64,000 nucleotides of DNA from Blastocatellia bacterium (GTDB taxonomy: Bacteria; Acidobacteriota; Blastocatellia; UBA7656; JADIYM01), in the NCBI GenBank assembly GCA_016705245.1, contig JADIYM010000013.1, forward strand, positions 62,001-126,000, in the 5' to 3' direction. Positions 1 to 9,071 of the stretch are shown in pieces. Within the stretch, counting starts at the first letter, position 1. Each line of letters opens with the position of its first letter. The position numbers and the translations under genes are program-made. Under the pieces are notes generated by a model. That model saw nothing but the letters and a program-made list of their open reading frames with translations. It was not told the origin of the DNA and searched no databases.

Positions 1-1
1 C

Positions 2-469
2 GACAGTGCTTACTACACTTTGCCACCGGGCCTGCTGTTAGTGACGATCGGCGCGGCGAAGAGCCGGAACGATGACGACGAAGGCGCCGGTCCGCTCATG
101 TGGATTGGCAGTCTCATCGCGGCGACGCCGATGCTGCTGCACGCGCTCGAGAACCGTTTCGTGCTCGGGACGTCGTCGGCCCGATACGACATGGCGACCA
201 TCACCCTGGGATTGCTGCTGGCGCTCGTCGGGCGGGCGGTGATGTACCGCGGACCGTTCCTGGTCGGGGCGTTTGTCTTCGTGGTCGACCTGTTTGTCGT
301 GATCATGGGAGCGATCAGGTGGCAGGACTTGCCGCCGGCGGTCTACCTCACGGCGCTCGGCGCGCTGCTGTTCGGGACGGCATGGGTGCTGCTCTACAAG
401 CGCGAGGAGCTGCGTCGGTTCTCGACGTGGCTTGGAGATTCAGCGACCGCGCTCAGGGAGTGGCGGTAG
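2..469 (+). CDS. C-terminal part of a multi-pass membrane protein (cut by window edge)
   Basis: The reading frame is open back to the first bases of the window, so this is the 3' end of a longer gene; about 155 residues are visible. A TTG at 20 is only an internal codon. The visible part has four to five hydrophobic segments separated by short charged loops and ends in a basic, Arg-rich tail. It looks like the end of a large polytopic protein of unknown function. No catalytic motif is visible and I do not recognise a specific family. A large palindrome follows the stop codon and may act as a terminator. Confidence 0.6.
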   Translation, partial: DSAYYTLPPGLLLVTIGAAKSRNDDDEGAGPLMWIGSLIAATPMLLHALENRFVLGTSSARYDMATITLGLLLALVGRAVMYRGPFLVGAFVFVVDLFVVIMGAIRWQDLPPAVYLTALGALLFGTAWVLLYKREELRRFSTWLGDSATALREWR

Positions 470-475
470 ACGGAG

Positions 476-580
476 CTGTCTCGGCGGCTCTGAGCCTCTG
501 TGGCTCTGTGTGCGAAGCTCTGGTCGCGGTCAAGAGAGCTTCGCACACAGAGCCACAGAGGCACTGAGCCGCCGAGACAG
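476..580. repeat. Family A inverted repeat (CACAGAG-type), first copy
   Basis: Two arms of about 46 bases (476-521 and 535-580) are nearly perfect reverse complements around a 13-base spacer. Each arm is built from short units such as CACAGAG and CTCTGTG. The same style of repeat recurs near 2846, 6643, 54793 and 58312, with a CAAAGACG-type variant at 15673. It lies just after the stop of the preceding gene and could terminate transcription. This is the only copy not lying between convergent genes. Confidence 0.8.
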
Positions 581-682
581 CAAGTTCCTCCCCTGCTGAA
601 CTTTTCCTTCCCTCGCTCATGACCCTTCATGTAGACTGGCCGAGGTTACGGACGGATCCTTACTCACAAGGAACCGCCCAAC

Positions 683-1813
683 ATGCGGGATCACTCTTCC
701 CGGGGTGCGATGCTCCTCGACCCCGAGCCCTCTTCCTCAATTCCGGCGTCCATCCGCCTCGATCGCGCTCGTCTGCTCGATGCGCTCACGACGGCACGGC
801 TGAACCCATCCACGGCGACACTCCGGCGATCGATCAACGATCTCCGCACGGGCGTCCGCAGCTCCGCCGGCGCCTACCGCGTCCGCGGGTTGCGCGAAGC
901 CGCCGAGTTCACGCCCGAGTTCCTCGACGAAGAGTTCGACCAGATCTGCGGCGCTCAGACGCTCGATCGGGCGCGTTATTACGTCGACCGCCTCATCAAG
1001 AGCATCACGGAAGTCCGCACGAGCGCCATCAACGACATCAACCTCAATCGCTGGAAGGAATACGAGGACATCCAGACCGACTCGCTCTGGCTCGTCGCGA
1101 ACCGCGAGCGCGGAGGCGCGCACTCCGCGAAATACTGGGGCAATTTCGTTCCGCAGATCCCGCACCAGATGATGCGACGCTACACGAAGGCCGGCGACTG
1201 GGTGCTCGACGTTTTCGCCGGCTCCGGCACGTCACTCATCGAAGGCCAGCGCCTCGGCCGCAACACCATCGGCATCGAGTTGCAGCCGCAGGTCGCACGA
1301 ATGGCTCGAAAGGCCATCGCCTCGGAGCCAAACGCTTTCGACGTGACTTCGCAGGTCGTGTGCGGCGACAGCGCCAGCATTGACGCCAGAAAGCTGCTGC
1401 GAGCCCACGGCCAGGAAACCGCGCAGCTCGTCATCATGCACCCGCCCTACTTCGACATCATCAAGTTCAGCGAGGATGAACGCGACCTGTCGAATGCTCC
1501 TTCGGTCGAAGCCTTTCTCGACACGATCGGGCGCGTAGTCGACAACGTCGCACCGGTCCTCGATCGTGGTCGCTACCTTGCCGTGGTCATCGGCGACAAA
1601 TACGCGAACGGTGAGTGGGTGCCGCTCGGATTCCGCACGATGGACGCGATCCAGCAGCGTGGATTCATGCTCAAGTCCGTGATCGTGAAAAACTTCGAGC
1701 AGACGACGGCCAAACGTCAGCAGAAAGAGCTCTGGAAGTACCGCGCCCTCGCTGGCGGGTTCTACGTCTTCAAGCACGAATACATCTTCGTGTTCAAGAA
1801 GGTACACAAGTGA
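683..1813 (+). CDS. Site-specific DNA methyltransferase (N4/N6-type), apparently solitary
   Basis: Predicted to transfer a methyl group from S-adenosylmethionine to the exocyclic amine of A or C in DNA. The AdoMet-binding motif DVFAGSGTS is near residue 178 and the catalytic tetrapeptide HPPY near residue 253. The binding motif therefore precedes the catalytic motif, unlike beta-class N4/N6 enzymes. The C-terminal stretch ending FKHEYIFVFKK is typical of DNA methylases. The first ~130 residues are helical and may recognise the target. No restriction endonuclease lies beside it. An AAGGA motif about ten bases upstream supports the ATG start. Its stop overlaps the next gene's GTG start (GTGA), so the two are probably co-translated. 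Confidence 0.8.
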   Translation: MRDHSSRGAMLLDPEPSSSIPASIRLDRARLLDALTTARLNPSTATLRRSINDLRTGVRSSAGAYRVRGLREAAEFTPEFLDEEFDQICGAQTLDRARYYVDRLIKSITEVRTSAINDINLNRWKEYEDIQTDSLWLVANRERGGAHSAKYWGNFVPQIPHQMMRRYTKAGDWVLDVFAGSGTSLIEGQRLGRNTIGIELQPQVARMARKAIASEPNAFDVTSQVVCGDSASIDARKLLRAHGQETAQLVIMHPPYFDIIKFSEDERDLSNAPSVEAFLDTIGRVVDNVAPVLDRGRYLAVVIGDKYANGEWVPLGFRTMDAIQQRGFMLKSVIVKNFEQTTAKRQQKELWKYRALAGGFYVFKHEYIFVFKKVHK

Positions 1814-2799
1814 ATGCGGATGACTGCGGATCTGCGGCTCGCGTAACCGAAGAATCCACGTCTGGGCGCTTCTTCCTTTCTGTCCTGGCTGGAATAGCTA
1901 TTGTCCTGCTCGCCGGTATCCAAACCGTAATGGCCCAGGCAGAGCCGTGGCAGAAGCTTCAGGATGAGGGAGCCAAGGCGGTCGCGGAAAATCGACTCGC
2001 GGACGCCGAGAAGATCCTGACCGACGCACTGAAGTACGCTGAAGCGAAGGACGCCGCACTCATCGCACCGAGCATCAACAATCTCGCGCTCGTGCTCGAA
2101 AATCAGGGCCGATACGCAGACGCGGAGCCGCTCTATCGCCGTGCGGTTGCCGTTCTCGAAGTAGTCGAGAGCCCAGACCACCCGTCCGTCGCTCAAACCC
2201 TGCACAACCTCGGCGTCTGCCTCGATGCGCAGGGCCGATTCGCCGACGCGGAAGCGGTGTACCGCCGCTCGCTGGGAATCCGTGAGAAGAAGTCGCCAGA
2301 CAGCCCGTTCGCCGCCGACAGTCTCAACAACCTCGGAGTCGATCTCTACCTCCAGGGAAAAAACGTCGAGGCCGAACCTCTCCTTCGTCGCGCCCTCGCC
2401 ATTCGCGAGAACTTCTTCAAGTCGGACGGACCGTTCGTCGTGCAGAGCCTCAGCAATCTCGCGACGCTCTGCTACTCGCAGGGGCGATACGCGGATGCCG
2501 AGCCTCTGTATCGGAGAGCCTATGTCGCGATGCAGACCTTTCCGGACGCGGATCCGATAGAGGTCGCAACCACGATGAACAACCTCGCGACGTGCAGCAC
2601 GGCGCAGAAGCGCTATTCGGAAGCCGAACCGCTCTTCCAGAAGGCCCTCGCTGAGCGGGAAAGGCTTCTCGGCAAGAATCACCGCGACGTCGCCGAGACA
2701 CTGCGCGCGTATTCCGCGCTCCTCACAGCGACCGGCCGATCACAACAGGCCGCAGAATTCGAGGAGCGCGCCAAGGCCATCCGCGCGGCATCGCCCTAG
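1810..2799 (+). CDS. Membrane-anchored or secreted TPR protein (kinesin-light-chain-type repeats)
   Basis: A 329-residue protein starting at a GTG that overlaps the methyltransferase stop by four bases. Residues ~22-42 are a hydrophobic segment ending in AQA, read as a signal peptide or membrane anchor. The rest consists of about six 42-residue tetratricopeptide repeats with recurrent NNLA and GRYADAEPLYRRA motifs, typical of the TPR_12 type. Such repeats are protein-interaction scaffolds and no enzymatic motif is visible. An in-frame extension to about 1615 exists but lies inside the methyltransferase coding region, so I reject it. Any functional link to the methyltransferase is inferred only from the coupling. 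Confidence 0.8.
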   Translation: MNADDCGSAARVTEESTSGRFFLSVLAGIAIVLLAGIQTVMAQAEPWQKLQDEGAKAVAENRLADAEKILTDALKYAEAKDAALIAPSINNLALVLENQGRYADAEPLYRRAVAVLEVVESPDHPSVAQTLHNLGVCLDAQGRFADAEAVYRRSLGIREKKSPDSPFAADSLNNLGVDLYLQGKNVEAEPLLRRALAIRENFFKSDGPFVVQSLSNLATLCYSQGRYADAEPLYRRAYVAMQTFPDADPIEVATTMNNLATCSTAQKRYSEAEPLFQKALAERERLLGKNHRDVAETLRAYSALLTATGRSQQAAEFEERAKAIRAASP

Positions 2800-2845
2800 C
2801 CCGAAGCGTCGCCAGCTTGGCCGGCGACCAAAAATCCGGGTCCGT

Positions 2846-2922
2846 CGCCGTACAGAACTCACAGGGGTAAGGATCCACAGACGACTCAGTGATCTTCGTG
2901 TCTCTGTGATCTCTGTACGGCC
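2846..2922. repeat. Family A inverted repeat between convergent genes
   Basis: Imperfect inverted repeat with outer arms CCGTACAGA and TCTGTACGG and inner CACAG/CTGTG units. It occupies the short gap between the convergent TPR and glutathione peroxidase genes, where a two-way terminator would be expected. Confidence 0.55.
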
Positions 2923-2961
2923 ACGCCTCGACCACGCTGAGCCTCGTCGACCCTCGTGGTG

Positions 2962-3558
2962 CTACAGCAGCTTTTCGATCGCCGCCGTGAACTCAGGTGA
3001 CATCGGGTCGACCTTCGTCGAAAAGACGCCGACGAGCTTGCCGTTACGGTCGATCACGTATTTCTGGAAGTTCCACTTCACGTCGCCCGCAAGCGACGGA
3101 TCGCCACCCCCAGCCGTGAGGAACGCGTAAAGCGGCGTCTTGCCCTCGCCCTTCACCGTCACCTTCGAGAACATGTCGAACGTCACGCCGAACTTCGACG
3201 TGCAGAAGGCCTTGATCTCGGCCTCGGTTCCCGGCTCCTGGCCGCCAAAGTCGTTCGACGGAAAGCCGAGCACGCGCAGTCCGCGCTCCCGGTATTTGGC
3301 GTTGAGCTCCTCGAGACCCTTGTACTGCGGGGTGTAGCCGCATTTCGACGCAACGTTGACGATCACGACCACGTTGCCCGAATAGTCGCAGAGGCTCTTG
3401 TCCGCGCCGTCGATCGTCTTCGTCATGAAATCGAGTGCCGGAGGACACGCCTTCTTCGACCCCTGCTCCCGCGGCCCTCCGCCAGCCATCGCGACGATCC
3501 CCGAAGCAAACGTCAGGGTGATGGCTATCGCCGCGATCCGGTTCGTACTCCACATCAT
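2962..3558 (-). CDS. Exported glutathione peroxidase (cysteine type)
   Basis: A 198-residue thiol peroxidase that reduces hydroperoxides using glutathione or thioredoxin. Family motifs are clear: NVASKCGYTPQY carries the peroxidatic Cys, FPSNDFGGQEPG carries the catalytic Gln, and WNFQKY supplies the Trp and Asn of the tetrad. The catalytic residue is Cys encoded by a normal codon, not selenocysteine. The first ~27 residues form a signal peptide, so it probably acts in the periplasm. The ATG at 3558 is preceded by GGAGG at good spacing; the reading frame could extend further upstream but without such a site. It converges on the TPR gene. Confidence 0.92.
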   Translation of the reverse strand: MMWSTNRIAAIAITLTFASGIVAMAGGGPREQGSKKACPPALDFMTKTIDGADKSLCDYSGNVVVIVNVASKCGYTPQYKGLEELNAKYRERGLRVLGFPSNDFGGQEPGTEAEIKAFCTSKFGVTFDMFSKVTVKGEGKTPLYAFLTAGGGDPSLAGDVKWNFQKYVIDRNGKLVGVFSTKVDPMSPEFTAAIEKLL

Positions 3559-3719
3559 TCGGTCGTCCTCCACGTCAGGTTTTCGAGCGCACGTGCGCCC
3601 TGCCAGCACTACGGGTGAACTCGGGCTCCGGTTTCGCCGCTGACTGGCCGGCCGGATTTGGCTGCTGGTACACTTCGGGGTTCGTGCCCGCGTCGCGGAG
3701 CGGACATGGGGTCACAACC

Positions 3720-6620
3720 ATGACAACGGAACTCGTGGAGCGGGCCGGTGCACCAGACGCCGGCGAGACAGCGGACGGCACGCGCGAAGTGATTTCCGTG
3801 CGCGGCGCCCGCGTGCACAACCTCAAGAACATCGATTTCGATATCCCGATCAACAAGATGACCGTCGTGACGGGCGTGTCGGGCTCGGGAAAGTCGTCGC
3901 TCGCGTTCGACACGATCTACGCCGAGGGGCAGCGCCGCTACGTCGAGTCGCTGTCGGCCTACGCGCGGCAGTTCCTCGAGCGGATGGACAAGCCGGACGT
4001 CGACGAGGTCACCGGCATCTGCCCGCCGATCGCGATCCGGCAAAAGAACTCCACGCGCAATCCCCGATCGACCGTCGCGACACAGACCGAGATCTACGAC
4101 TACCTGCGTCTCCTTTATGCCCGCGTCGGAACGACCATCTGCCGAAACTGCGGCCGCGTCGTAACGCGCGACAATCCGGAGTCGATCGCGGACCAGGTGC
4201 TCGCCAGCCCGACCGGCACCCGCTTCTACGTCCTGTTTCCGGCCGCTGCCGGAGTTCCCGAGCGTCCGGTCGTCAAGCCGACGCGACGAAAGGCCGCCGC
4301 CGCCGACACCGCCAGTGCCGATCGTAAGCGCATCACGGCGCACCTCATGAGCCTGATGGCTCGCGGTTTCACCCGGCTCTACCGTAACGGCGAGATCATC
4401 GAGCTCAAGACTCCCGACAGTTACCCCGAGACGTCGTTCGACAACACGTGGGTCCTCGTCGATCGCCTCGTCGTGGGGCCGGAAGTACGGGGTCGGCTCG
4501 TGGATTCGCTCGAGACCTGCTACCGCGAGGGCCACGGTCAGGCGGCCATCGAGACCGCCGGCGAAACCCGGCAGACTTTGACCTTCTCCGAACGCTTCGA
4601 GTGCAAACACTGCGCTATCGTCTACGAAGCGCCCGAACCGCGACTCTTCAGCTTCAACAATCCGTTCGGCGCCTGTCCGACGTGCCAGGGCTTCGGGAAT
4701 ACGATCGGTCTCGACCTCGACCTCGTCATTCCGAATCCGCAGAAATCGCTCGCCGAGGGTGCGGTCGAGCCGTTCACGAAGCCGCAATACGAGTGGATCC
4801 AGAAGCAGATGCTCGGGTTCGCGAAGGAACAAGGCGTTTCGACTAAGGTTCCATTCGCCGAGCTCGAGGATTACCAGCAGGAGATGATCTACGCAGGCGA
4901 TTCCGACATGGGATTCGAGGGCGTGCGCGGATTCTTCGACTGGCTCGAGACCAAGAAATACAAGCTTCACGTGCGTGTCTTCCTGTCGAAGTACCGCGGG
5001 TACACGCTATGTCCGGACTGCCGCGGAGGTCGGCTCCGCCAGGAGGCTCGGGATGTGAAGGTCGGGAAGCGGTCGCTGCCCGAGATCTGCAAGCTTGCCG
5101 TCCGCGACGCCGCGCGCTTCTTTGAGCGACTCGAGTTGACGACCGAGGAAATGGCGATTGCGGACCGGATACTCGCCGAAGTGCGCGATCGCCTGCGTTT
5201 CCTGAGTGAAGTTGGCCTCGACTACCTGTCGCTCGATCGACTGGCATCGACACTCTCGGGCGGCGAGGCCCAGCGCATCCAGTTGGCGACGAATCTCGGG
5301 TCTTCGCTCGTCGGCGCGCTCTACGTCCTCGACGAGCCGTCTGTCGGACTGCATCCCCGCGACAACGGCAGGCTCATCGCGATCCTCAAGAACCTTCGCG
5401 ACATCGGCAACACGGTGCTTGTCGTCGAGCATGAGCCGCAGATGATCCTCGAAGCCGACGAGATCCTCGACATCGGGCCGGGCGCCGGTGAACACGGGGG
5501 CGAACTGATCTTCGCCGGCTCCGCGGCCGAACTTCTGCGCTCGGAACATTCGTTGACCGGCAAGTACCTGCGAGGTGACCTCGAGATCAAGATGCCGCGC
5601 GAGCGCCGCAAAATCCATGCGAACAAGATGTTGCGGGTTTTTGGCGCGAGAGAGCACAACCTGACCGGCATCGACGTCGAGATTCCGCTCGGCGTGATGA
5701 CCTGCATCACCGGGGTGTCGGGCTCCGGAAAATCGACGCTCGTGCACGATGTCATCTACGCGGCGCTGCGGAAGCTGAAGGGCGAATGGACCGGCCCCGT
5801 CGGGGCATACAGCCGGATCGAGGGCGAGAACCTCGTCGACGAAGTCGTCATGGTCGACCAGTCGCCCATCGGCCGGACGCCGCGCTCGAACCCCGTAACA
5901 TATATAAAGGTCTACGACGCCATCCGCGACGTTTTCGCGTCGACGCGCGAGGCGCACGCCCGTGGATTCGACGCGTCGCACTTCTCGTTCAACGTGACCG
6001 GCGGACGCTGCGAGCGTTGCCAGGGGAACGGCGTGGAAGTGAAGGAGATGCAGTTCCTTGCCGACGTCGAGCTCGTCTGCGAGGAGTGCAAGGGCATGCG
6101 CTTCAAGTCGTCCGTGCTCGAGATCCGGCACAAGGGGCGCAACATTCACGACGTCCTGTCGATGACGGTTCGCGAGGCGATGGGGTACTTCTCTGATATC
6201 GCCCGCGTGTTATCGAGGCTGCAAGTGCTGGACGACGTTGGGCTTGGGTACCTGCGGCTCGGACAGTCGGCGACGACGTTGTCTGGTGGCGAGGCGCAGC
6301 GGGTGAAGCTCGCGTCGTATCTGAGTCGGAAGTCTCCGCTCAAGACGCTCTACATCTTCGACGAGCCGACGACCGGTCTGCATTTCGACGACATCAACAA
6401 GTTGCTGACGGCGTTCTACCGCCTCGTGGACTCGGGCAGCACGCTGATCGTCATCGAGCACAACCTCGACGTGATCAAGACGGCGGACTGGGTGATCGAT
6501 CTCGGGCCGGAGGGTGGTGACGCCGGGGGTGAGATCGTGGCGATCGGACCGCCGGAGTCGATCGCTGCGGTCAAGGCTTCGCACACGGGCCGGTATCTGC
6601 GGGATTACATGAAGCCGTAA
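3720..6620 (+). CDS. uvrA: Excinuclease ABC subunit A
   Basis: Damage-recognition ATPase of nucleotide excision repair, working with UvrB in the cytoplasm. At 966 residues it is slightly longer than typical UvrA. Two ABC modules are complete: Walker A GVSGSGKSS near residue 54 and GVSGSGKST near 665, and signatures LSGGEAQR near 510 and 853, each followed by a Walker B with DEPS or DEPT. Zinc-binding CxxC pairs are present, including CEECKGMRF in the second half. The ATG at 3720 is chosen because the ~35 extra upstream residues do not resemble UvrA. The gene stands alone and converges on the threonine aldolase gene. Confidence 0.97.
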   Translation: MTTELVERAGAPDAGETADGTREVISVRGARVHNLKNIDFDIPINKMTVVTGVSGSGKSSLAFDTIYAEGQRRYVESLSAYARQFLERMDKPDVDEVTGICPPIAIRQKNSTRNPRSTVATQTEIYDYLRLLYARVGTTICRNCGRVVTRDNPESIADQVLASPTGTRFYVLFPAAAGVPERPVVKPTRRKAAAADTASADRKRITAHLMSLMARGFTRLYRNGEIIELKTPDSYPETSFDNTWVLVDRLVVGPEVRGRLVDSLETCYREGHGQAAIETAGETRQTLTFSERFECKHCAIVYEAPEPRLFSFNNPFGACPTCQGFGNTIGLDLDLVIPNPQKSLAEGAVEPFTKPQYEWIQKQMLGFAKEQGVSTKVPFAELEDYQQEMIYAGDSDMGFEGVRGFFDWLETKKYKLHVRVFLSKYRGYTLCPDCRGGRLRQEARDVKVGKRSLPEICKLAVRDAARFFERLELTTEEMAIADRILAEVRDRLRFLSEVGLDYLSLDRLASTLSGGEAQRIQLATNLGSSLVGALYVLDEPSVGLHPRDNGRLIAILKNLRDIGNTVLVVEHEPQMILEADEILDIGPGAGEHGGELIFAGSAAELLRSEHSLTGKYLRGDLEIKMPRERRKIHANKMLRVFGAREHNLTGIDVEIPLGVMTCITGVSGSGKSTLVHDVIYAALRKLKGEWTGPVGAYSRIEGENLVDEVVMVDQSPIGRTPRSNPVTYIKVYDAIRDVFASTREAHARGFDASHFSFNVTGGRCERCQGNGVEVKEMQFLADVELVCEECKGMRFKSSVLEIRHKGRNIHDVLSMTVREAMGYFSDIARVLSRLQVLDDVGLGYLRLGQSATTLSGGEAQRVKLASYLSRKSPLKTLYIFDEPTTGLHFDDINKLLTAFYRLVDSGSTLIVIEHNLDVIKTADWVIDLGPEGGDAGGEIVAIGPPESIAAVKASHTGRYLRDYMKP

Positions 6621-6642
6621 GTGCGCCACGCGCCGCTTCGGC

Positions 6643-6732
6643 TCTCCGTGCCTCCGTGCCTCTGCGTCTCAGTGTGCGTAGCTCTTCAGACGCTTCGCAC
6701 ACAGAGACACAAAGTCACAGAGACACGGAGGT
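6643..6732. repeat. Family A inverted repeat between uvrA and ltaE
   Basis: Imperfect hairpin with arms rich in CTCCGTGCCTCTG and CACAGAGACACGGAG units and central GTGCGTAGC/GCTTCGCAC segments. It fills the gap between two convergent genes, consistent with a bidirectional terminator. Confidence 0.65.
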
Positions 6733-6768
6733 TCGCTAAGCGCAAGGCCACACCGTCGCAGCTGCCCT

Positions 6769-7803
6769 CTACCGGTTCAACACCGCCGCGCTGATGGCGT
6801 CCGCCGCCGCCAGGCAGTCCGCCCGCGAAACGTCGTTGTGGGTAACGAGGCGGATCTTCCGGCCGCCAAAGGCAATCGCTAGAATCCCCTCTTCCCGAAT
6901 CGCCGCGACGAGCGACGGCGCGTCGCGAATGCCGTCCTCGAGCTCGAAGATCACGATGTTCGTCTGAACCGATTCCGGGTCGAGCACGATGCCCGGAATT
7001 CCGGCGAGCGCGGTCGCAAGTGCACGGGCGTTCGCGTGGTCTTCCGCCAGCCGAGTCGTCATCTTCTCGAGTGCCACGATTCCAGCGGCGGCGAGCACCC
7101 CGACCTGGCGCATGCCTCCACCGAACGTCTTTCGAACGAGCCACGCCTTTTCGATGAACTCGCGAGTGCCCGCGACCATCGATCCGACCGGGGCCGAAAG
7201 CCCTTTCGACAGGCAGAACATCACCGAATCGACCGGCGCCACGACTTCCGCGACGTCACATCCTAGAGCCGCGGCCGCATTGAAGACCCTGGCGCCGTCG
7301 AGATGGACTGGAAGACCCAGGTCATGCGCGCCATCGGCAATCTCGCGCATCGCCTCGAGCGGCAGGACCGTGCCGCCGGCGAGGTTGTGCGTGTTCTCGA
7401 GCGCGACGAGGCCGGTGCGAGCGTTGTAGGTCGTCTGCGGTCGAATGGCGGCGCGAACATCTTCCCACGCGAGGCGTCCGCCGTCGCGGCCGGGCACGGC
7501 GCGCGGCATCACCCCCGACAGCAGCGACATCCCGGCCATCTCGTAATCGAGAATGTGCGATCGCGACTCGCACACGACCTCGTCACCCCGCTTCGTGTGA
7601 CAGGCGATCGCGATCTGGTTTCCCATCGTGCCCGTCGGCACGAACAGAGCTGCCTCCTTGCCGAGACGTTCGGCAGCCCGCCGCTGGAGATCGTTGACCG
7701 TCGGGTCCTCGCCAAAGACGTCATCGCCGACTTCGGCGGCAGCCATGGCCTCGCGCATCTCGGCGGTTGGTTTCGTTACGGTGTCAGAGCGTAGGTCGAT
7801 CAT
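6769..7803 (-). CDS. ltaE: Low-specificity L-threonine aldolase
   Basis: A 344-residue PLP-dependent fold-type I enzyme that cleaves L-threonine or L-allo-threonine to glycine and acetaldehyde. The N-terminus IDLRSDTVTKPT and the segment GDDVFGEDPTVN are family hallmarks. The PLP-binding lysine is predicted at residue ~200 in CLSKGLSAPVG. Length is normal and the ATG start is clear. It lies 46 bases downstream of hemW on the same strand and may be co-transcribed. The gap contains a small GAGTTGA/TCAACTC inverted repeat. Confidence 0.93.
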   Translation of the reverse strand: MIDLRSDTVTKPTAEMREAMAAAEVGDDVFGEDPTVNDLQRRAAERLGKEAALFVPTGTMGNQIAIACHTKRGDEVVCESRSHILDYEMAGMSLLSGVMPRAVPGRDGGRLAWEDVRAAIRPQTTYNARTGLVALENTHNLAGGTVLPLEAMREIADGAHDLGLPVHLDGARVFNAAAALGCDVAEVVAPVDSVMFCLSKGLSAPVGSMVAGTREFIEKAWLVRKTFGGGMRQVGVLAAAGIVALEKMTTRLAEDHANARALATALAGIPGIVLDPESVQTNIVIFELEDGIRDAPSLVAAIREEGILAIAFGGRKIRLVTHNDVSRADCLAAADAISAAVLNR

Positions 7804-7849
7804 ATGGAGAGTTGAACTGCAAATCCTGTAATCCTGTCAACTCTGCGTC

Positions 7850-9061
7850 CTACACGAATGCCTGGAAGACCTCGTTGGAGAGGAGCAATCCCGAGCGTGT
7901 CAGGCGCAGGCGTCCATCCGAGGGGTCGAGCAGGCCGGCCTCGAGCAACGGGTCGAGTCCCTCGGCAAACGCCTGCATCAGGTTGATCCCATAACGTTCC
8001 TCGAATCGCGCCAGATCGATCCCCGCCAGCCGTCGGAGGCCGAGAAACGCCGCTTCGGCCGCCCTGTCTCGGGCGTCCAGACGAATTCGCTCGTGCGTCG
8101 CATCCCCCGTAGCCTCGATCGCGTCCGCATATCCGGCGATCGATCGGACATTCGACCGGCGCTCACCGTTCACATATCCGTGTGCACTGACGCCAAAGCC
8201 GAAGTACTCCGCGTCGAGCCAGTATTTCTCGTTGTGCCGCGACCGTCGATCGCCGCCACCCGGCATCGTCCGGGCGAAGTTCGAGATCTCGTACTGAACG
8301 AAACCAGCTTCGGTGAGCCGGTCGACCATTTCGTCGTACATCGTCGCCGCGACGTCGTCGTCGGGACGGACAACCCGCCCCGCCTCCACGTCGCGCGCGA
8401 GCTTGGTCCCGGGATGCAGCTCGAGCAGGTAGAGCGACAGGTGATCCGGCTCGAGCGCGATCGCCGATTCCAGGTTTCGCCGCCAGGTCTCGATCCGCTG
8501 AAGCGGCAACCCGGCGATCAGGTCGAGACTGAAGTTGTCAAACCCCGCATCGCGCAGCATCCGCACCGCAGCCCGCGCGTCGTCGGCGTCGTGGACCCGG
8601 CCGATCGCCTCGAGCTCGGCATTGTCGAAGCTCTGGACGCCTACGCTCGCCCGATTCACTCCACCTTCGCGATAGGCCGCGAGCTTCTCGGGCGTGAGCG
8701 TGCCAGGGTTCATCTCGACCGTGACTTCGGCGTCCCGCGCGACGTCGAACGACTCTCGAACGACCTCGACGAGACGAACGAGCTCGCCCGCCGGCAACAG
8801 CGACGGCGTACCGCCGCCGAAGAACACCGAGTCGACGTGAGGACGTCTGGCGGCCTCACCCGCGGCTCGGATCTCGCGCTCGAGCGCCGGCAGATACCGC
8901 GCGGCGAGGCTCTCGTCGAAATCGCCGGACACGAATGCGGAGTAAGTGCACTTCGTCCGACAGAACGGAATGTGGACGTAGACGCCAGGCAGAACGGCCG
9001 GCTGTGGAGCCGGCCCGTCGGCCTGAGAGTGATGGACAGGATCCGCCCATCCTGTCCACAC
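7850..9061 (-). CDS. hemW: HemW-like (coproporphyrinogen III oxidase-like) protein with altered Fe-S motif
   Basis: Resembles HemW, the radical-SAM heme chaperone related to HemN. The family pattern HIPFC-x3-C starts near residue 30, and FFGGGTPSLLP, VEMNPGTLTPEKL and GVQSFDNAELEAIGR follow in order. The third cysteine of the CX3CX2C cluster motif is replaced: residues 34 and 38 are Cys but residue 41 is Ser (TCC). That would leave the [4Fe-4S] cluster with two protein ligands if the sequence is right. One base change would restore Cys. The predicted start is GTG with GAGGG upstream, only 10 bases after the preceding htrA stop, so the genes are probably one operon. Confidence 0.85.
   Translation of the reverse strand: MWTGWADPVHHSQADGPAPQPAVLPGVYVHIPFCRTKCTYSAFVSGDFDESLAARYLPALEREIRAAGEAARRPHVDSVFFGGGTPSLLPAGELVRLVEVVRESFDVARDAEVTVEMNPGTLTPEKLAAYREGGVNRASVGVQSFDNAELEAIGRVHDADDARAAVRMLRDAGFDNFSLDLIAGLPLQRIETWRRNLESAIALEPDHLSLYLLELHPGTKLARDVEAGRVVRPDDDVAATMYDEMVDRLTEAGFVQYEISNFARTMPGGGDRRSRHNEKYWLDAEYFGFGVSAHGYVNGERRSNVRSIAGYADAIEATGDATHERIRLDARDRAAEAAFLGLRRLAGIDLARFEERYGINLMQAFAEGLDPLLEAGLLDPSDGRLRLTRSGLLLSNEVFQAFV
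9033..9058. repeat. 26-bp palindrome inside the start of hemW
   Basis: TGGACAGGAT and ATCCTGTCCA form a perfect 10-bp stem around a 6-base loop. On the minus strand it begins a few bases after the predicted hemW GTG, so the hairpin could hide the translation start or act as an htrA terminator if the true hemW start lies further in. Confidence 0.5.
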
Positions 9062-9071
9062 TCGTCAGCCC

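Noticed and set aside
2962..3558. Second selenoprotein candidate: glutathione peroxidase
   Set aside because: The catalytic position is a normal Cys codon in NVASKCGYT and no in-frame TGA is present.
5007..6149. Minus-strand frame (380 codons) inside uvrA
   Set aside because: Mirror of conserved UvrA motifs; no start signal or family resemblance.
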